DNA of 19,592 nt. Source: Bacillota bacterium. GTDB lineage: Bacteria > Bacillota > Clostridia > Acetivibrionales > DTU013. The position numbers and the translations under genes were made by a program. Positions within the stretch are counted from its first letter, which is position 1, and every line of letters starts with the position of its first letter. The notes beneath the pieces were generated by a model, which was given only the letters and a program-made list of their open reading frames with translations, did not search any database and was not told where the DNA came from. The DNA lies in assembly GCA_023412665.1 (NCBI GenBank), contig JAEZCA010000009.1, forward strand, positions 1 to 19,592, given 5' to 3'. Below are positions 6,669 to 13,562 of this stretch, piece by piece.

Positions 6669-7940
6669 TTATGCTTCCAGTGCCTGTCTGATATCCTCGA
6701 TGATATCATCTACATTTTCTATTCCCACTGAGAACCTGATCATATCCGGTTCGATGCCGCAGGCAAAAAGCTGTTCATCGGTCAGTTGTCGGTGAGTCAT
6801 ACTGGCGGGATGCAGTACTGCCGTACGGGCGTCCGCCACATGTACCACGATGGCTGCCAGCTTCAGGTTGTTCATGAACCTTGCGGCTGCCTCCCTGCCG
6901 CCTTTGATGCGGAAGGATATGACGCCGGAGCAGCCCTTGGGCAGGTACTTCTGAGCAAGCTCATAATATTTGTCGCTCTTTAATGTAGGATAGCTGACTG
7001 AGATTATTTTATCATTCTGCGACAGGTATTCTGCAACCTTCTGTGCGTTTTCGCAATGCCTTTCCATTCTAAGGTGCAGCGTCTCCATGCCCAGGTTGGT
7101 GAGGAATGCATTCATCGGGCTCATGTTGTTGCCCAGATCGCGCATGTACTGGTAGCGTGCTTTGACTATATATGCGGCATTGCCGAAGGTTTCGGTGTAG
7201 GAAATGCCGTGATAGGACGGGTCGGGATCTGTCAGGCAGGCAAACTTTCCGCTGGTCCAGTCGAATTTGCCGGAATCTACGACAACTCCGCCGACGCTGA
7301 CCGCATGGCCGTCCATATACTTAGTAGTTGAATGGACCACGACATCGGCGCCGTACTCAAAGGGCCTTAAAAGGATCGGGGTCGCAAAGGTGTTGTCGAC
7401 AAACAGCGGTACTCCGTTCTTATGGGCTATCCGTGCAAATTTCTCAACGTCCAGTATGCTGATCTTCGGATTTGCGATGGATTCTCCGAAAAGTATCTTC
7501 GTATTGGGCCTGAATGCCTTCTGTATTTCTTCCTCGGGATCATCCTGATTTATGAATGTCACGTCTATGCCCATTTTTTTGAACGTTACGTTGAGGAGAT
7601 TGAAGGTTCCGCCGTATAGGGTGCTGGAGGCTACTATATGGTCACCGTTCTGGCAGATATTCATTATGGAAACAAAGGTTGCCGACTGGCCTGACGCTGT
7701 CAACATTGCGCCGATACCGCCCTCCAAAGCAGCTATCTTTTTTTCCAGCGCATCATTGGTGGGATTGCTGATTCTTGAATAGATATGGCCCTTGTCGGGA
7801 CGGTCGAACAGCATGGCTACTTCTTCGGAAGAATCATATTTATATGTCGTGCTCTGGCAGATGGGTACTACTCTGGTCTCGCCGTTTGCAGGCCTGTAAC
7901 CCTCCTGAAGGCACTTGGTTTCTAACTTCCATGAACTCAT
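6669..7940 (-). CDS. metY: O-acetylhomoserine sulfhydrylase (PLP-dependent)
   Basis: This 423-residue cytosolic enzyme of the Cys/Met metabolism PLP family joins O-acetylhomoserine with sulfide to give homocysteine, the direct sulfhydrylation route to methionine. Landmarks are YSRISNPT, the PLP-stacking ASSTLYGGT, the FVDNTFATP strand, and the Schiff-base lysine in HSTTKYMDGHA (K207). RTAVLHPASMTHRQL and MIRFSVGIE near the end are typical of this subfamily. Its length of about 420-430 fits MetY better than the shorter cystathionine gamma-synthase or methionine gamma-lyase. GAGGTG (7947-7952) is 6 nt before the ATG at 7940, so the upstream in-frame TTG at 7961 is rejected. No S-box or T-box is evident upstream on this strand. 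The gene is transcribed alone. Confidence 0.9.
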   Translation of the reverse strand: MSSWKLETKCLQEGYRPANGETRVVPICQSTTYKYDSSEEVAMLFDRPDKGHIYSRISNPTNDALEKKIAALEGGIGAMLTASGQSATFVSIMNICQNGDHIVASSTLYGGTFNLLNVTFKKMGIDVTFINQDDPEEEIQKAFRPNTKILFGESIANPKISILDVEKFARIAHKNGVPLFVDNTFATPILLRPFEYGADVVVHSTTKYMDGHAVSVGGVVVDSGKFDWTSGKFACLTDPDPSYHGISYTETFGNAAYIVKARYQYMRDLGNNMSPMNAFLTNLGMETLHLRMERHCENAQKVAEYLSQNDKIISVSYPTLKSDKYYELAQKYLPKGCSGVISFRIKGGREAAARFMNNLKLAAIVVHVADARTAVLHPASMTHRQLTDEQLFACGIEPDMIRFSVGIENVDDIIEDIRQALEA

Positions 7941-8048
7941 ATAAGACACCTCGCAATTCAATAAACTATTATTAGAAATACTACACCATTGTCAGGTGTT
8001 TAGCAAGATTTTAGTTTTATCAAACCTTGAGTAAGGCTGCAGCATAGT

Positions 8049-8118
8049 CTGGCCGTCTCTGCCGATGCGGTCCTGCCAGTTTATGGGTGAGTAGGACACA
8101 TTGTGTCCGGGTGACCGC
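8049..8118. other. Structured intergenic segment of unknown role
   Basis: Between the divergent metY and hydrolase genes lie several inverted repeats. CTGGC (8049-8053) matches GCCAG (8075-8079). GCGGTC (8067-8072) matches GACCGC (8113-8118). Inside the latter is a perfect palindrome, GGACACA-T-TGTGTCC (8094-8108). The parts overlap, so they could form alternative folds. No known riboswitch class is recognised. It could be a leader RNA of the hydrolase gene, a protein-binding palindrome, or a decayed element. Confidence 0.45.
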
Positions 8119-8190
8119 AGTTGACGCACATGGCTATTAATGGTAATATTTTGTTAGAGATAGCTGTTTTACGTGTGGGAGGAAGCCGCC

Positions 8191-9153
8191 ATGAGCTATG
8201 TAACTAGCTTGAATATAAGTTATATCAAAAGGAAAACTCCTATCAGGAAAATAGTTATTATTTCTGTCATAGTTCTTGTAATTCTAATCATTGCAGGACT
8301 AGCTGCGATACCTCCTATCATAATGAAGGATATGATTAATCTTCACGTGGATCATGAGATGTATTCACCTTCCCAATACGGGATAGAGGCTGCTGAGATA
8401 GGACTTACCACTGAGGATGGGTTCCGCCTTGCCTCATGGGAAGTAAAGGCCGATGATCCCCGGGGGATCGTTATATTTTTATCCGGTATACATAATCCAT
8501 CAGTGACGGCCTTTTTCGGTCATGCCAAAATGCTGGCCGACAATGGATATTCGTCGCTGCTGATAGAGATGCGCTCCCATGGAAAGAGTGAGGGAGACAA
8601 AATATATGTGGGAACCAGAGAGTACCTTGATACAAAGGCGGGAGTCCAATATATACAGAGCAAGAAGGAATATGATAACGTTCCGGTGATGGTATTAGGT
8701 GTGTCTATGGGCGGTGCCACGGCTATCAACTCCATTGGGGAGATACCGGAAATAGACGGGCTGATTAGCATTTCGGCATTTTCGTCGTGGCCTGATGCTT
8801 TTTGTGACAATATGGTGAACATGGGTATGCCATCATTCCTTGCAGCAATAGAAAAGCCCTTTGTTAAACTGTACATGGGCTTTGAATACGGTTTTGGCAG
8901 CCTGAAGATAAATCCTCTGAACGAGATCAAAAAGCTAAACGGCAGGCCGGCGCTTTTGATGCACTCGACAGGTGATACCCAGGTGCCTTACAGGAGCTTT
9001 GAGAGGCTGAAAAAGGCGGCGCCGGGGCAATTCGATATATTCGTACGCGAGGGGGACTACCATTTTATCTGCAAGGACGAAAGCTTTGAAGAGCCCTGGA
9101 CGGATGAGGAATATTCAGGTGCAATCTTATCCTTCTTGAAAGAGAATTTTTGA
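8191..9153 (+). CDS. Membrane-anchored alpha/beta hydrolase
   Basis: The protein has 320 residues. One N-terminal membrane helix (about 20-44) follows a basic IKRKTPIRK stretch, so the catalytic domain most likely sits outside the membrane. The hydrolase fold shows the nucleophile in GVSMGG (S172), the acid in STGDTQVPY (D262) and the base in DYHF (H291). The region FLSGIHNPS supplies the oxyanion turn, and IEMRSHGKSEG is the loop found in serine aminopeptidase/lysophospholipase-like members (Hydrolase_4 type). The natural substrate is unknown; esters or lipids are likely. GGGAGGA (8177-8183) is 7 nt from the ATG at 8191, so the earlier in-frame GTG at 8173 is not used. It is transcribed alone from the divergent region shared with metY. 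Confidence 0.88.
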   Translation: MSYVTSLNISYIKRKTPIRKIVIISVIVLVILIIAGLAAIPPIIMKDMINLHVDHEMYSPSQYGIEAAEIGLTTEDGFRLASWEVKADDPRGIVIFLSGIHNPSVTAFFGHAKMLADNGYSSLLIEMRSHGKSEGDKIYVGTREYLDTKAGVQYIQSKKEYDNVPVMVLGVSMGGATAINSIGEIPEIDGLISISAFSSWPDAFCDNMVNMGMPSFLAAIEKPFVKLYMGFEYGFGSLKINPLNEIKKLNGRPALLMHSTGDTQVPYRSFERLKKAAPGQFDIFVREGDYHFICKDESFEEPWTDEEYSGAILSFLKENF

Positions 9154-9168
9154 TCTTTTCCTTGATAT

Positions 9169-9196
9169 ATCAGATTATTGGAAAATGGTATCTGAT
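9169..9196. terminator. Weak hairpin between convergent genes
   Basis: ATCAGAT (9169-9175) and ATCTGAT (9190-9196) are perfect inverted copies between the hydrolase stop and the stop of the minus-strand HAAS gene. No T run follows on either strand, so a terminator role is only suggested by position. Confidence 0.35.
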
Positions 9197-9199
9197 GAT

Positions 9200-9970
9200 T
9201 CATCTGCTGCTCCCAAGATCTGCCGTAATACCTGAAAGTATATCTATGATCCAGTCAGGCAGTTTGGGGAATGCGGATCTTACTAGAGCGGATACCTTCT
9301 CGCTTGTTTCCGGACCAAGGTGATTTGTGCTTAGCACATAATCTCCTGACACCCTATCACCGATAGCAACGATTCCATTAGCGTACCCGCCAACTGCTAT
9401 ATTACCGATGGCAACTCCACCTATTGCTGCGAGTCCGACAGCGACTCCTCCTATAGCAGCCGCTCCTACTGCAATGCCGCCTATTGCCAGCAGCAGTCCG
9501 ATAGATATGCCGCCTAAAGCAATAATGCCAACAGGAAGACCACCAAGGCATATTACGCCCAGAGGAATGGTACCTATTGAGATGAATCCGACCGAAACTG
9601 TCCCGATAGCTATGATACCCTTTGCTACAGTAGGTTTGCCATATCTGTTGAACTTTATATGCACCAGTGGTATGCCGAAGAGGGATGCCCTGGATTTGAA
9701 TTCATAGACTCTCTTCATAAATACAGCTTTATCAGGATGTTTCGAAATTATCTCGTCAAAGAGCTCACCCTTATCTTCATACATGGAGTCCATAAATTCA
9801 CGGGCTACTTCTTTGGGTTCCCCCATCCGATGTATTACTTCGTCAATATCCTCTGCAGCCGCCGATTCATTTAGCTGGGAGGTCAGATCATCCCTTATCC
9901 GTGCCTTCATATTATTGTCTGCTATAATGTAGGACAACACTTCGTTTACATAGCCGTCTATCTTATTCAT
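9200..9970 (-). CDS. HAAS-domain protein with a glycine-rich period-5 repeat
   Basis: This is a 256-residue protein. Residues 1-75 look like an HAAS domain, the helical signalling domain often encoded beside PadR regulators (NEVLSYI..D..MKARIRDDLTSQL, then DEVIHRMGEPKEVAREFM). Residues 118-204 are a repeat in which every fifth residue is Gly (118, 123 ... 158, then 164 ... 204), with motifs such as IAVGG and AAIGG. There are 18 glycines and a single one-residue slip. The rest of each unit is small or hydrophobic, without the Asp/Asn of classic pentapeptide repeats, so this may be a beta-solenoid or a membrane-embedded sheet. The role is unknown. AAAGAAGGA (9978-9986) fixes the ATG. It lies 107 bp downstream of padR, probably on the same transcript. 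Confidence 0.8.
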   Translation of the reverse strand: MNKIDGYVNEVLSYIIADNNMKARIRDDLTSQLNESAAAEDIDEVIHRMGEPKEVAREFMDSMYEDKGELFDEIISKHPDKAVFMKRVYEFKSRASLFGIPLVHIKFNRYGKPTVAKGIIAIGTVSVGFISIGTIPLGVICLGGLPVGIIALGGISIGLLLAIGGIAVGAAAIGGVAVGLAAIGGVAIGNIAVGGYANGIVAIGDRVSGDYVLSTNHLGPETSEKVSALVRSAFPKLPDWIIDILSGITADLGSSR

Positions 9971-10077
9971 CAGAAAATCCTTCTTTCATTAATAATTCAT
10001 TAAACATATCTGCCGGTCAGTCATCAGCTGATGGAGCCGGCGAAGGTTATGTGTGATTATACTTGGTGAAACCAGCA

Positions 10078-10410
10078 CTAATGGAGTATGGATTTAATAG
10101 CGTAAAACAGCGTATCAAGCTCCTGCTTCATATTAGACAGCGCATACAGGCCGTCCTCCGTGATCCTGTAATACTTTCTGGGAACGCTTCGCCTGTCGTT
10201 GTCCTGCTCCCAATAGCTCTCAATAAATTTGCTGTCCTCAAGCCTGTACAGAACGGGGTACAGAGTGCCTTCCTTCATTTTGAACACTCCGCTGCTTCTG
10301 CCATCCAGCTCCTGTATCAGCTGGTAGCCGTACATTTTCTCATCACTTAGGAGGCTAAGGATGAGTATTTCTATGACACCTTTTTTTAATTGTTTTCCTA
10401 CTTCAATCAC
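10078..10410 (-). CDS. PadR-family transcriptional repressor
   Basis: This 110-residue winged-helix protein has the PadR hallmarks. These are LKKGVIEILILSLLSDEKMYGYQLIQEL (helix-turn-helix region, residues 8-35), EGTLYPVLYRLED (recognition helix, about 47-59) and the wing RKYYRITEDG. The C-terminus is a dimerisation helix. The start is GTG at 10410, with GGAG 9 nt upstream. A perfect 21-bp palindrome at its promoter is the likely autoregulatory operator. Downstream on the same strand is an HAAS-domain gene, a pairing typical of this family. The ligand or signal is unknown; many relatives respond to cell-envelope or antibiotic stress. Confidence 0.93.
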   Translation of the reverse strand: MIEVGKQLKKGVIEILILSLLSDEKMYGYQLIQELDGRSSGVFKMKEGTLYPVLYRLEDSKFIESYWEQDNDRRSVPRKYYRITEDGLYALSNMKQELDTLFYAIKSILH

Positions 10411-10431
10411 ATGTTTGCTCTCCGATCCTAA

Positions 10432-10452
10432 ATACTTTGTATTACAAAGTAT
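10432..10452. promoter_or_regulatory. PadR operator, perfect 21-bp palindrome
   Basis: ATACTTTGTA (10432-10441), a central T, then TACAAAGTAT (10443-10452) are exact inverted copies. The palindrome directly follows the -10 of the padR promoter and covers the predicted start of transcription, the position of an autorepressing operator. Confidence 0.85.
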
Positions 10453-10481
10453 ATGATAATGGAAAATATATGACGTGTCAA
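10453..10481 (-). promoter_or_regulatory. Promoter of padR
   Basis: On the minus strand a perfect -35 TTGACA (10476-10481), a 17-bp spacer and -10 TATCAT (10453-10458) abut the 21-bp palindrome. Confidence 0.75.
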
Positions 10482-10491
10482 TACTTATTTG

Positions 10492-10500
10492 TGTTAGAAT
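10492..10500 (+). promoter_or_regulatory. Possible extended -10 promoter of the ogt-nfo-alkD genes
   Basis: TGT before TAGAAT (10495-10500) gives an extended -10. No good -35 is present at the usual distance, where the sequence is already the divergent padR promoter. The ogt start lies 98 bp downstream. Confidence 0.35.
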
Positions 10501-10597
10501 ATTTATATGAGCCTCTACAGCATGCAGCAGGTTTGCAGATAGGCAATTACGCTGCGGGCACTAACTGATAAACAAGCTTGTATCAGGAGATTTGAAA

Positions 10598-11080
10598 ATG
10601 AACAGTATCTACTTTTATGAAACGAGTATCGGACGAATAGGAATCGCAGATAATGGTGAGGCTGTAACCGGACTGATGTTTTCTGGCGGGATGGATGGTT
10701 TTACTGTTGCCGAGACATCGCTTATAAAAGAAGCGGCAAGGCAGCTGTACGAGTATCTTGCCGGGAAGCGCAAGGTCTTTGATATTCCGTTGGCGCTTGA
10801 AGGCACACCGTTCCAGAAGGCAGTATGGAAAGCTTTGCAGGATATTCCCTATGGGGAGACCAGAAGCTACAGAGATATTGCCGAAAGCATCGGACGGCCA
10901 AAGGCATGCAGGGCAGTAGGTATGGCGAACAATAAAAACCCGATTGCGATATTCGTGCCTTGCCACAGGGTCATCGGTTCGAACGGAAAGCTGGTGGGTT
11001 ACGCAGGAGGCATGGACGTAAAAGAAAAACTGCTTGCATTAGAGAAACGTACTATTGGAGGAACAAAACAAAATGTCTGA
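10598..11080 (+). CDS. ogt: Methylated-DNA--protein-cysteine S-methyltransferase
   Basis: A 160-residue cytosolic suicide repair protein that takes the alkyl group from O6-methylguanine (and O4-methylthymine) onto its own cysteine. The active site is in IFVPCHRVIG with C122. The helix-turn-helix that inserts into the minor groove is IPYGETRSYRDIAESIGRPKACRAVG, whose arginine finger is in the ACRAV segment. The short N-terminal domain and the 160-aa length match Ogt rather than Ada. AGGAGA (10585-10590) is 7 nt before the ATG at 10598, so the upstream in-frame TTG (10592) is rejected. The stop overlaps the start of nfo by 8 bp, implying coupled translation. It is the first gene of the alkylation-repair set. 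Confidence 0.95.
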   Translation: MNSIYFYETSIGRIGIADNGEAVTGLMFSGGMDGFTVAETSLIKEAARQLYEYLAGKRKVFDIPLALEGTPFQKAVWKALQDIPYGETRSYRDIAESIGRPKACRAVGMANNKNPIAIFVPCHRVIGSNGKLVGYAGGMDVKEKLLALEKRTIGGTKQNV

Positions 11081-11954
11081 GAGTATTACCGGTACAAGTA
11101 ATCATGATCGACTTCACATAGGCTGTCACTTATCGTCCTCGGGAGGATATCTGAAGATGGGGGCTGCTGCACTGTCGATAGGGGCCGACACCTTTCAGTT
11201 TTTTACCCGTAACCCGAGGGGAGGAAAAGCTAAGGATATGGATGTAGATGATGTCACAGCCTTTCTCAAACTGGCTGCGGACAACAGGTTTGTACCCATA
11301 ATGGCACATGCGCCGTATACTTTAAATACGTGTGCAGCTGACCAAAGGGTCAAGGAATTCGCCCTGGAGGTCATGGCTGATGACCTTATAAGGATGGAGT
11401 ATACGCCCGGCAACTACTACAATTTTCACCCCGGCAGCCATGTAGGGCAGGGGGTGGAGGCCGGCATAGCGCTCACAGCCGGTCTGTTGAACAAGATACT
11501 GAAGCCTGATCAGACAACGCTGGTGCTGCTGGAAACGATGTCCGGAAAGGGCAGTGAGATTGGGAGCAGCTTCGAGGAGCTAAGGCAGATCATCGACAGG
11601 GTCGAATTAAATGAAAAAGTCGGCGTGTGTCTGGATACTTGCCATGTCTATGATGCCGGCTATGATATAGTGAATGATCTGGATGGAGTTTTGTCCGACT
11701 TTGACCGTGTGATAGGATTGGACAGGCTCCGGGCGATCCATCTCAACGACAGCAAAAATCCTTTTGCCAGCCATAAGGACAGGCACGAGAAAATTGGGAA
11801 GGGGAGCCTCGGCATTGATACATTCATAAGAATGATCAATCATCCCAGTCTGCGGAGGCTGCCATTCTACCTGGAGACACCCAATGAGCTGGACGGTCAC
11901 GGTGAGGAAATAAAACTGCTGAAGGCAGCATATGTGGCTTTTGAGCCGTCGTGA
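11073..11954 (+). CDS. nfo: Deoxyribonuclease IV (AP endonuclease, TIM barrel)
   Basis: This 293-residue enzyme cuts the DNA backbone 5' of abasic sites in base excision repair. All metal-site motifs of the family are visible in order. These are HIGCHLSSSGG, MAHAPYTLN, FHPGSH, LLETMSGKGSEIG, VCLDTCHVYDAGYD, AIHLNDSKNPFASHKDRHEKIGKG (three-zinc His/Asp/Glu ligands) and the final YLETPNE. The start is ATG at 11073, with GGAGGA (11057-11062) 10 nt upstream; an in-frame TTG at 11055 overlaps that site and is unlikely. It overlaps the ogt stop and is followed 37 bp later by the AlkD-like glycosylase, whose abasic product it would process. Confidence 0.96.
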   Translation: MSESITGTSNHDRLHIGCHLSSSGGYLKMGAAALSIGADTFQFFTRNPRGGKAKDMDVDDVTAFLKLAADNRFVPIMAHAPYTLNTCAADQRVKEFALEVMADDLIRMEYTPGNYYNFHPGSHVGQGVEAGIALTAGLLNKILKPDQTTLVLLETMSGKGSEIGSSFEELRQIIDRVELNEKVGVCLDTCHVYDAGYDIVNDLDGVLSDFDRVIGLDRLRAIHLNDSKNPFASHKDRHEKIGKGSLGIDTFIRMINHPSLRRLPFYLETPNELDGHGEEIKLLKAAYVAFEPS

Positions 11955-11991
11955 TCCACCGGGTTTGGCCAAGCAATTACAGGGGGTAGAT

Positions 11992-12690
11992 ATGAAAAAC
12001 GAGATCAAAGAGAGACTAAAGAATCTGGCCGATGAGAAATATCGCAGCTTTTGCTCCGGGCTTGTGCCTGGTTCCGTTAATATGCTGGGTGTGCGGTTGC
12101 CGCTGCTCAGAGGGCTGGCAAGGGAGATAGCCGCGGCGGACTGGCGGAGATATTTGGAGGAATCGGATGATGAATTCTTTGAAGAGATAATGCTGCGAGG
12201 CTTTATCATTGGCCTGGTGAAAATCGATACGGCAGAAAGATTGCGGCTTGTTGCAGAATTTGTCCCTAAAATAAGCAATTGGTCGCTGTGCGACAGCTTC
12301 AGCGCCGGCTTAAAATTCGTAAATAAAAACAAGATGCTCGTTTGGGAGTTCCTGCAGCCCTATTTTAAATCAGCCAAGGAATTCGAAATACGTTTTGCTG
12401 TTGTCATGGGCATGGATTACTTCATAGATGATGAGCATATAGATGACTTCATTAGGCTTATGGATGGGATAAGGAATGACGGCTATTATGTCAAGATGGC
12501 TGTGGCATGGGCTTTATCGGTATGCTATGTGAAATTTCCCGGGAGGATGATGGCTTATCTGACGGATAACAAGCTTGATGATTTTACATATAACAAGGCT
12601 CTTCAGAAAATAATCGAATCCAACAGGGTAAGCAATGAAACCAAGGACCTGATGAGGAGTATGAAGAGGAAAAACCAGCCTGTCCTTTGA
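11992..12690 (+). CDS. AlkD-like DNA alkylation repair glycosylase (HEAT-like repeats)
   Basis: A 232-residue all-helical protein of the DNA alkylation repair family, which removes N3- and N7-alkylated purines from DNA. The N-terminal LGVRLPLLRGLAREIA and the segment ISNWSLCDSFSAGLK match the family. In the latter, W97 and D101 correspond to the Trp and catalytic Asp of the NW...D motif. FAVVMGMDYFID and YVKMAVAWALSVCYVKFP are later HEAT-like helices. AGGGGG (11981-11986) is 5 nt before the ATG at 11992. An upstream in-frame ATG (11932) lies inside nfo and would add an unrelated tail. The gene is third in the ogt-nfo-alkD operon. Confidence 0.92.
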   Translation: MKNEIKERLKNLADEKYRSFCSGLVPGSVNMLGVRLPLLRGLAREIAAADWRRYLEESDDEFFEEIMLRGFIIGLVKIDTAERLRLVAEFVPKISNWSLCDSFSAGLKFVNKNKMLVWEFLQPYFKSAKEFEIRFAVVMGMDYFIDDEHIDDFIRLMDGIRNDGYYVKMAVAWALSVCYVKFPGRMMAYLTDNKLDDFTYNKALQKIIESNRVSNETKDLMRSMKRKNQPVL

Positions 12691-12733
12691 TGTCTGCTGT
12701 GAGTTTAGAGTGAAGAAAGTATTGAAACATATA

Positions 12734-12751
12734 TTGACTGAATTCATTCAT
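12734..12751. promoter_or_regulatory. TetR operator copy A
   Basis: Centred on GAATTC (12740-12745), this site matches 15 of 18 positions of the perfect palindrome at 13490-13507, with shared core TGAATTCATTCA. It overlaps the tetR -35 box, fitting autorepression. Confidence 0.7.
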
Positions 12752-12763
12752 TTAACATATAAT
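12734..12763 (+). promoter_or_regulatory. Promoter of the tetR gene
   Basis: The -35 TTGACT (12734-12739), an 18-bp spacer and a perfect -10 TATAAT (12758-12763) are present. An operator-like palindrome covers the -35 and part of the spacer. Confidence 0.7.
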
Positions 12764-12845
12764 AAGAGTATAAATAATAATCAAGGGAAATTACAAAGAT
12801 AACAGCCATGCAAAAGTAAGGCCGATAAAGAAAGGCGGCGATGAC

Positions 12846-13418
12846 TTGTCCCGTATTACGAAGGATCCGGAGGAAAGAAAGGAAGAGATCATAGCAGCAG
12901 CGCAAAAGCTCTTTGAGGAAAAGGGCTACGAGAGTACGATGATGTCCGATGTGGCGCAATCCATAGGGATATCACAGGGTTTGCCCTACAGATACTTCAA
13001 GTCGAAGCTGGAGCTGCTGGATGCGGTGGCGTCAAAGATGGGCATGGAGTTTATCAGAACTGTGGTCGGATTTAAATTCAAACCCGGTATGAATGCCAAA
13101 GAGAAGCTTGATGTCTATTTTAAATTGTTTGAAGATATCGGATCAACAAAGCTTGTTACAACACTGCATAGTAATGATAATAAGGAAATACACAGAAGAC
13201 TGTCGGAGAGTACATTCAAAGCGGTGCTGCCACATTTGACGGATTTGATCAGGGAGGGTAAACTGCAAAAGGTATTCGACTGTCCTCCTGCTGATGAAAC
13301 TGCTGCGTTCTTGATATATGGCTCTATGTCAGTCCATGATATGGTCAATGATCACAACATGTATGAAGTAATGGAAATCGTAAAGGAGCTGTTTTACCGC
13401 GTCCTCGGTGTCAGATAG
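12846..13418 (+). CDS. TetR-family transcriptional regulator
   Basis: The protein has 190 residues. The N-terminal helix-turn-helix (about residues 10-57) is typical, with KEEIIAAAQKLFEEKGYESTMMSDVAQSIGI followed by LPYRYFKSKLELLDAV. The C-terminal ligand-binding half has no recognised specificity. The start is TTG at 12846, with AAAGGCGG (12831-12838) 7 nt upstream; a nearby ATG at 12841 is out of frame. The gene has its own promoter with an operator-like site and its own terminator. The same palindrome recurs just before the ABC genes, so it likely represses itself and the exporter until a ligand is bound. Confidence 0.93.
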   Translation: MSRITKDPEERKEEIIAAAQKLFEEKGYESTMMSDVAQSIGISQGLPYRYFKSKLELLDAVASKMGMEFIRTVVGFKFKPGMNAKEKLDVYFKLFEDIGSTKLVTTLHSNDNKEIHRRLSESTFKAVLPHLTDLIREGKLQKVFDCPPADETAAFLIYGSMSVHDMVNDHNMYEVMEIVKELFYRVLGVR

Positions 13419-13454
13419 CCCTGATTTGGTCTGTACTTGCTGTATTAACTATTG

Positions 13455-13478
13455 ATGCTCTTTCAAAGAGCATTTTTT
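13455..13478 (+). terminator. Rho-independent terminator of tetR
   Basis: ATGCTCT and AGAGCAT pair around a short TTCAA loop, and six T follow (13473-13478). It separates tetR from the ABC genes, which therefore need their own promoter. Confidence 0.88.
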
Positions 13479-13489
13479 CAACAGAGCGA

Positions 13490-13507
13490 GTGAATGAATT
13501 CATTCAC
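13490..13507. promoter_or_regulatory. TetR operator copy B, perfect 18-bp palindrome
   Basis: GTGAATGAA and TTCATTCAC are exact inverted halves. The site lies between the tetR terminator and the ABC ATPase gene, just before TAGAAT boxes (13511-13516 and 13520-13525) that may serve as -10. No clear -35 is seen, so the exact promoter is uncertain. Confidence 0.78.
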
Positions 13508-13562
13508 ATGTAGAATCTGTAGAATAAATAAAAACTTTATGAGATCTGGGAGAGGTTTAAGT

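Noticed and set aside
8109..8118. GGGTGACCGC resembles the conserved T-box sequence GGGTGGNACCGC
   Set aside because: The bulge bases that pair with the tRNA end are missing, no specifier stem or terminator follows, and the downstream gene is a hydrolase, not an amino-acid gene.
7941..8170. A SAM (S-box) riboswitch upstream of metY was looked for
   Set aside because: None of the conserved S-box blocks is seen on the minus strand, although the gene is a typical S-box target.
9408..9707. Plus-strand ORF rich in Pro, Ala and Thr
   Set aside because: It is the antisense of the glycine-rich repeat of the HAAS gene; its low complexity is inherited from that repeat and it has no ribosome binding site.
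11607..12332. 241-codon minus-strand ORF across nfo and the AlkD-like gene
   Set aside because: It spans two well-supported genes on the opposite strand and matches nothing known.
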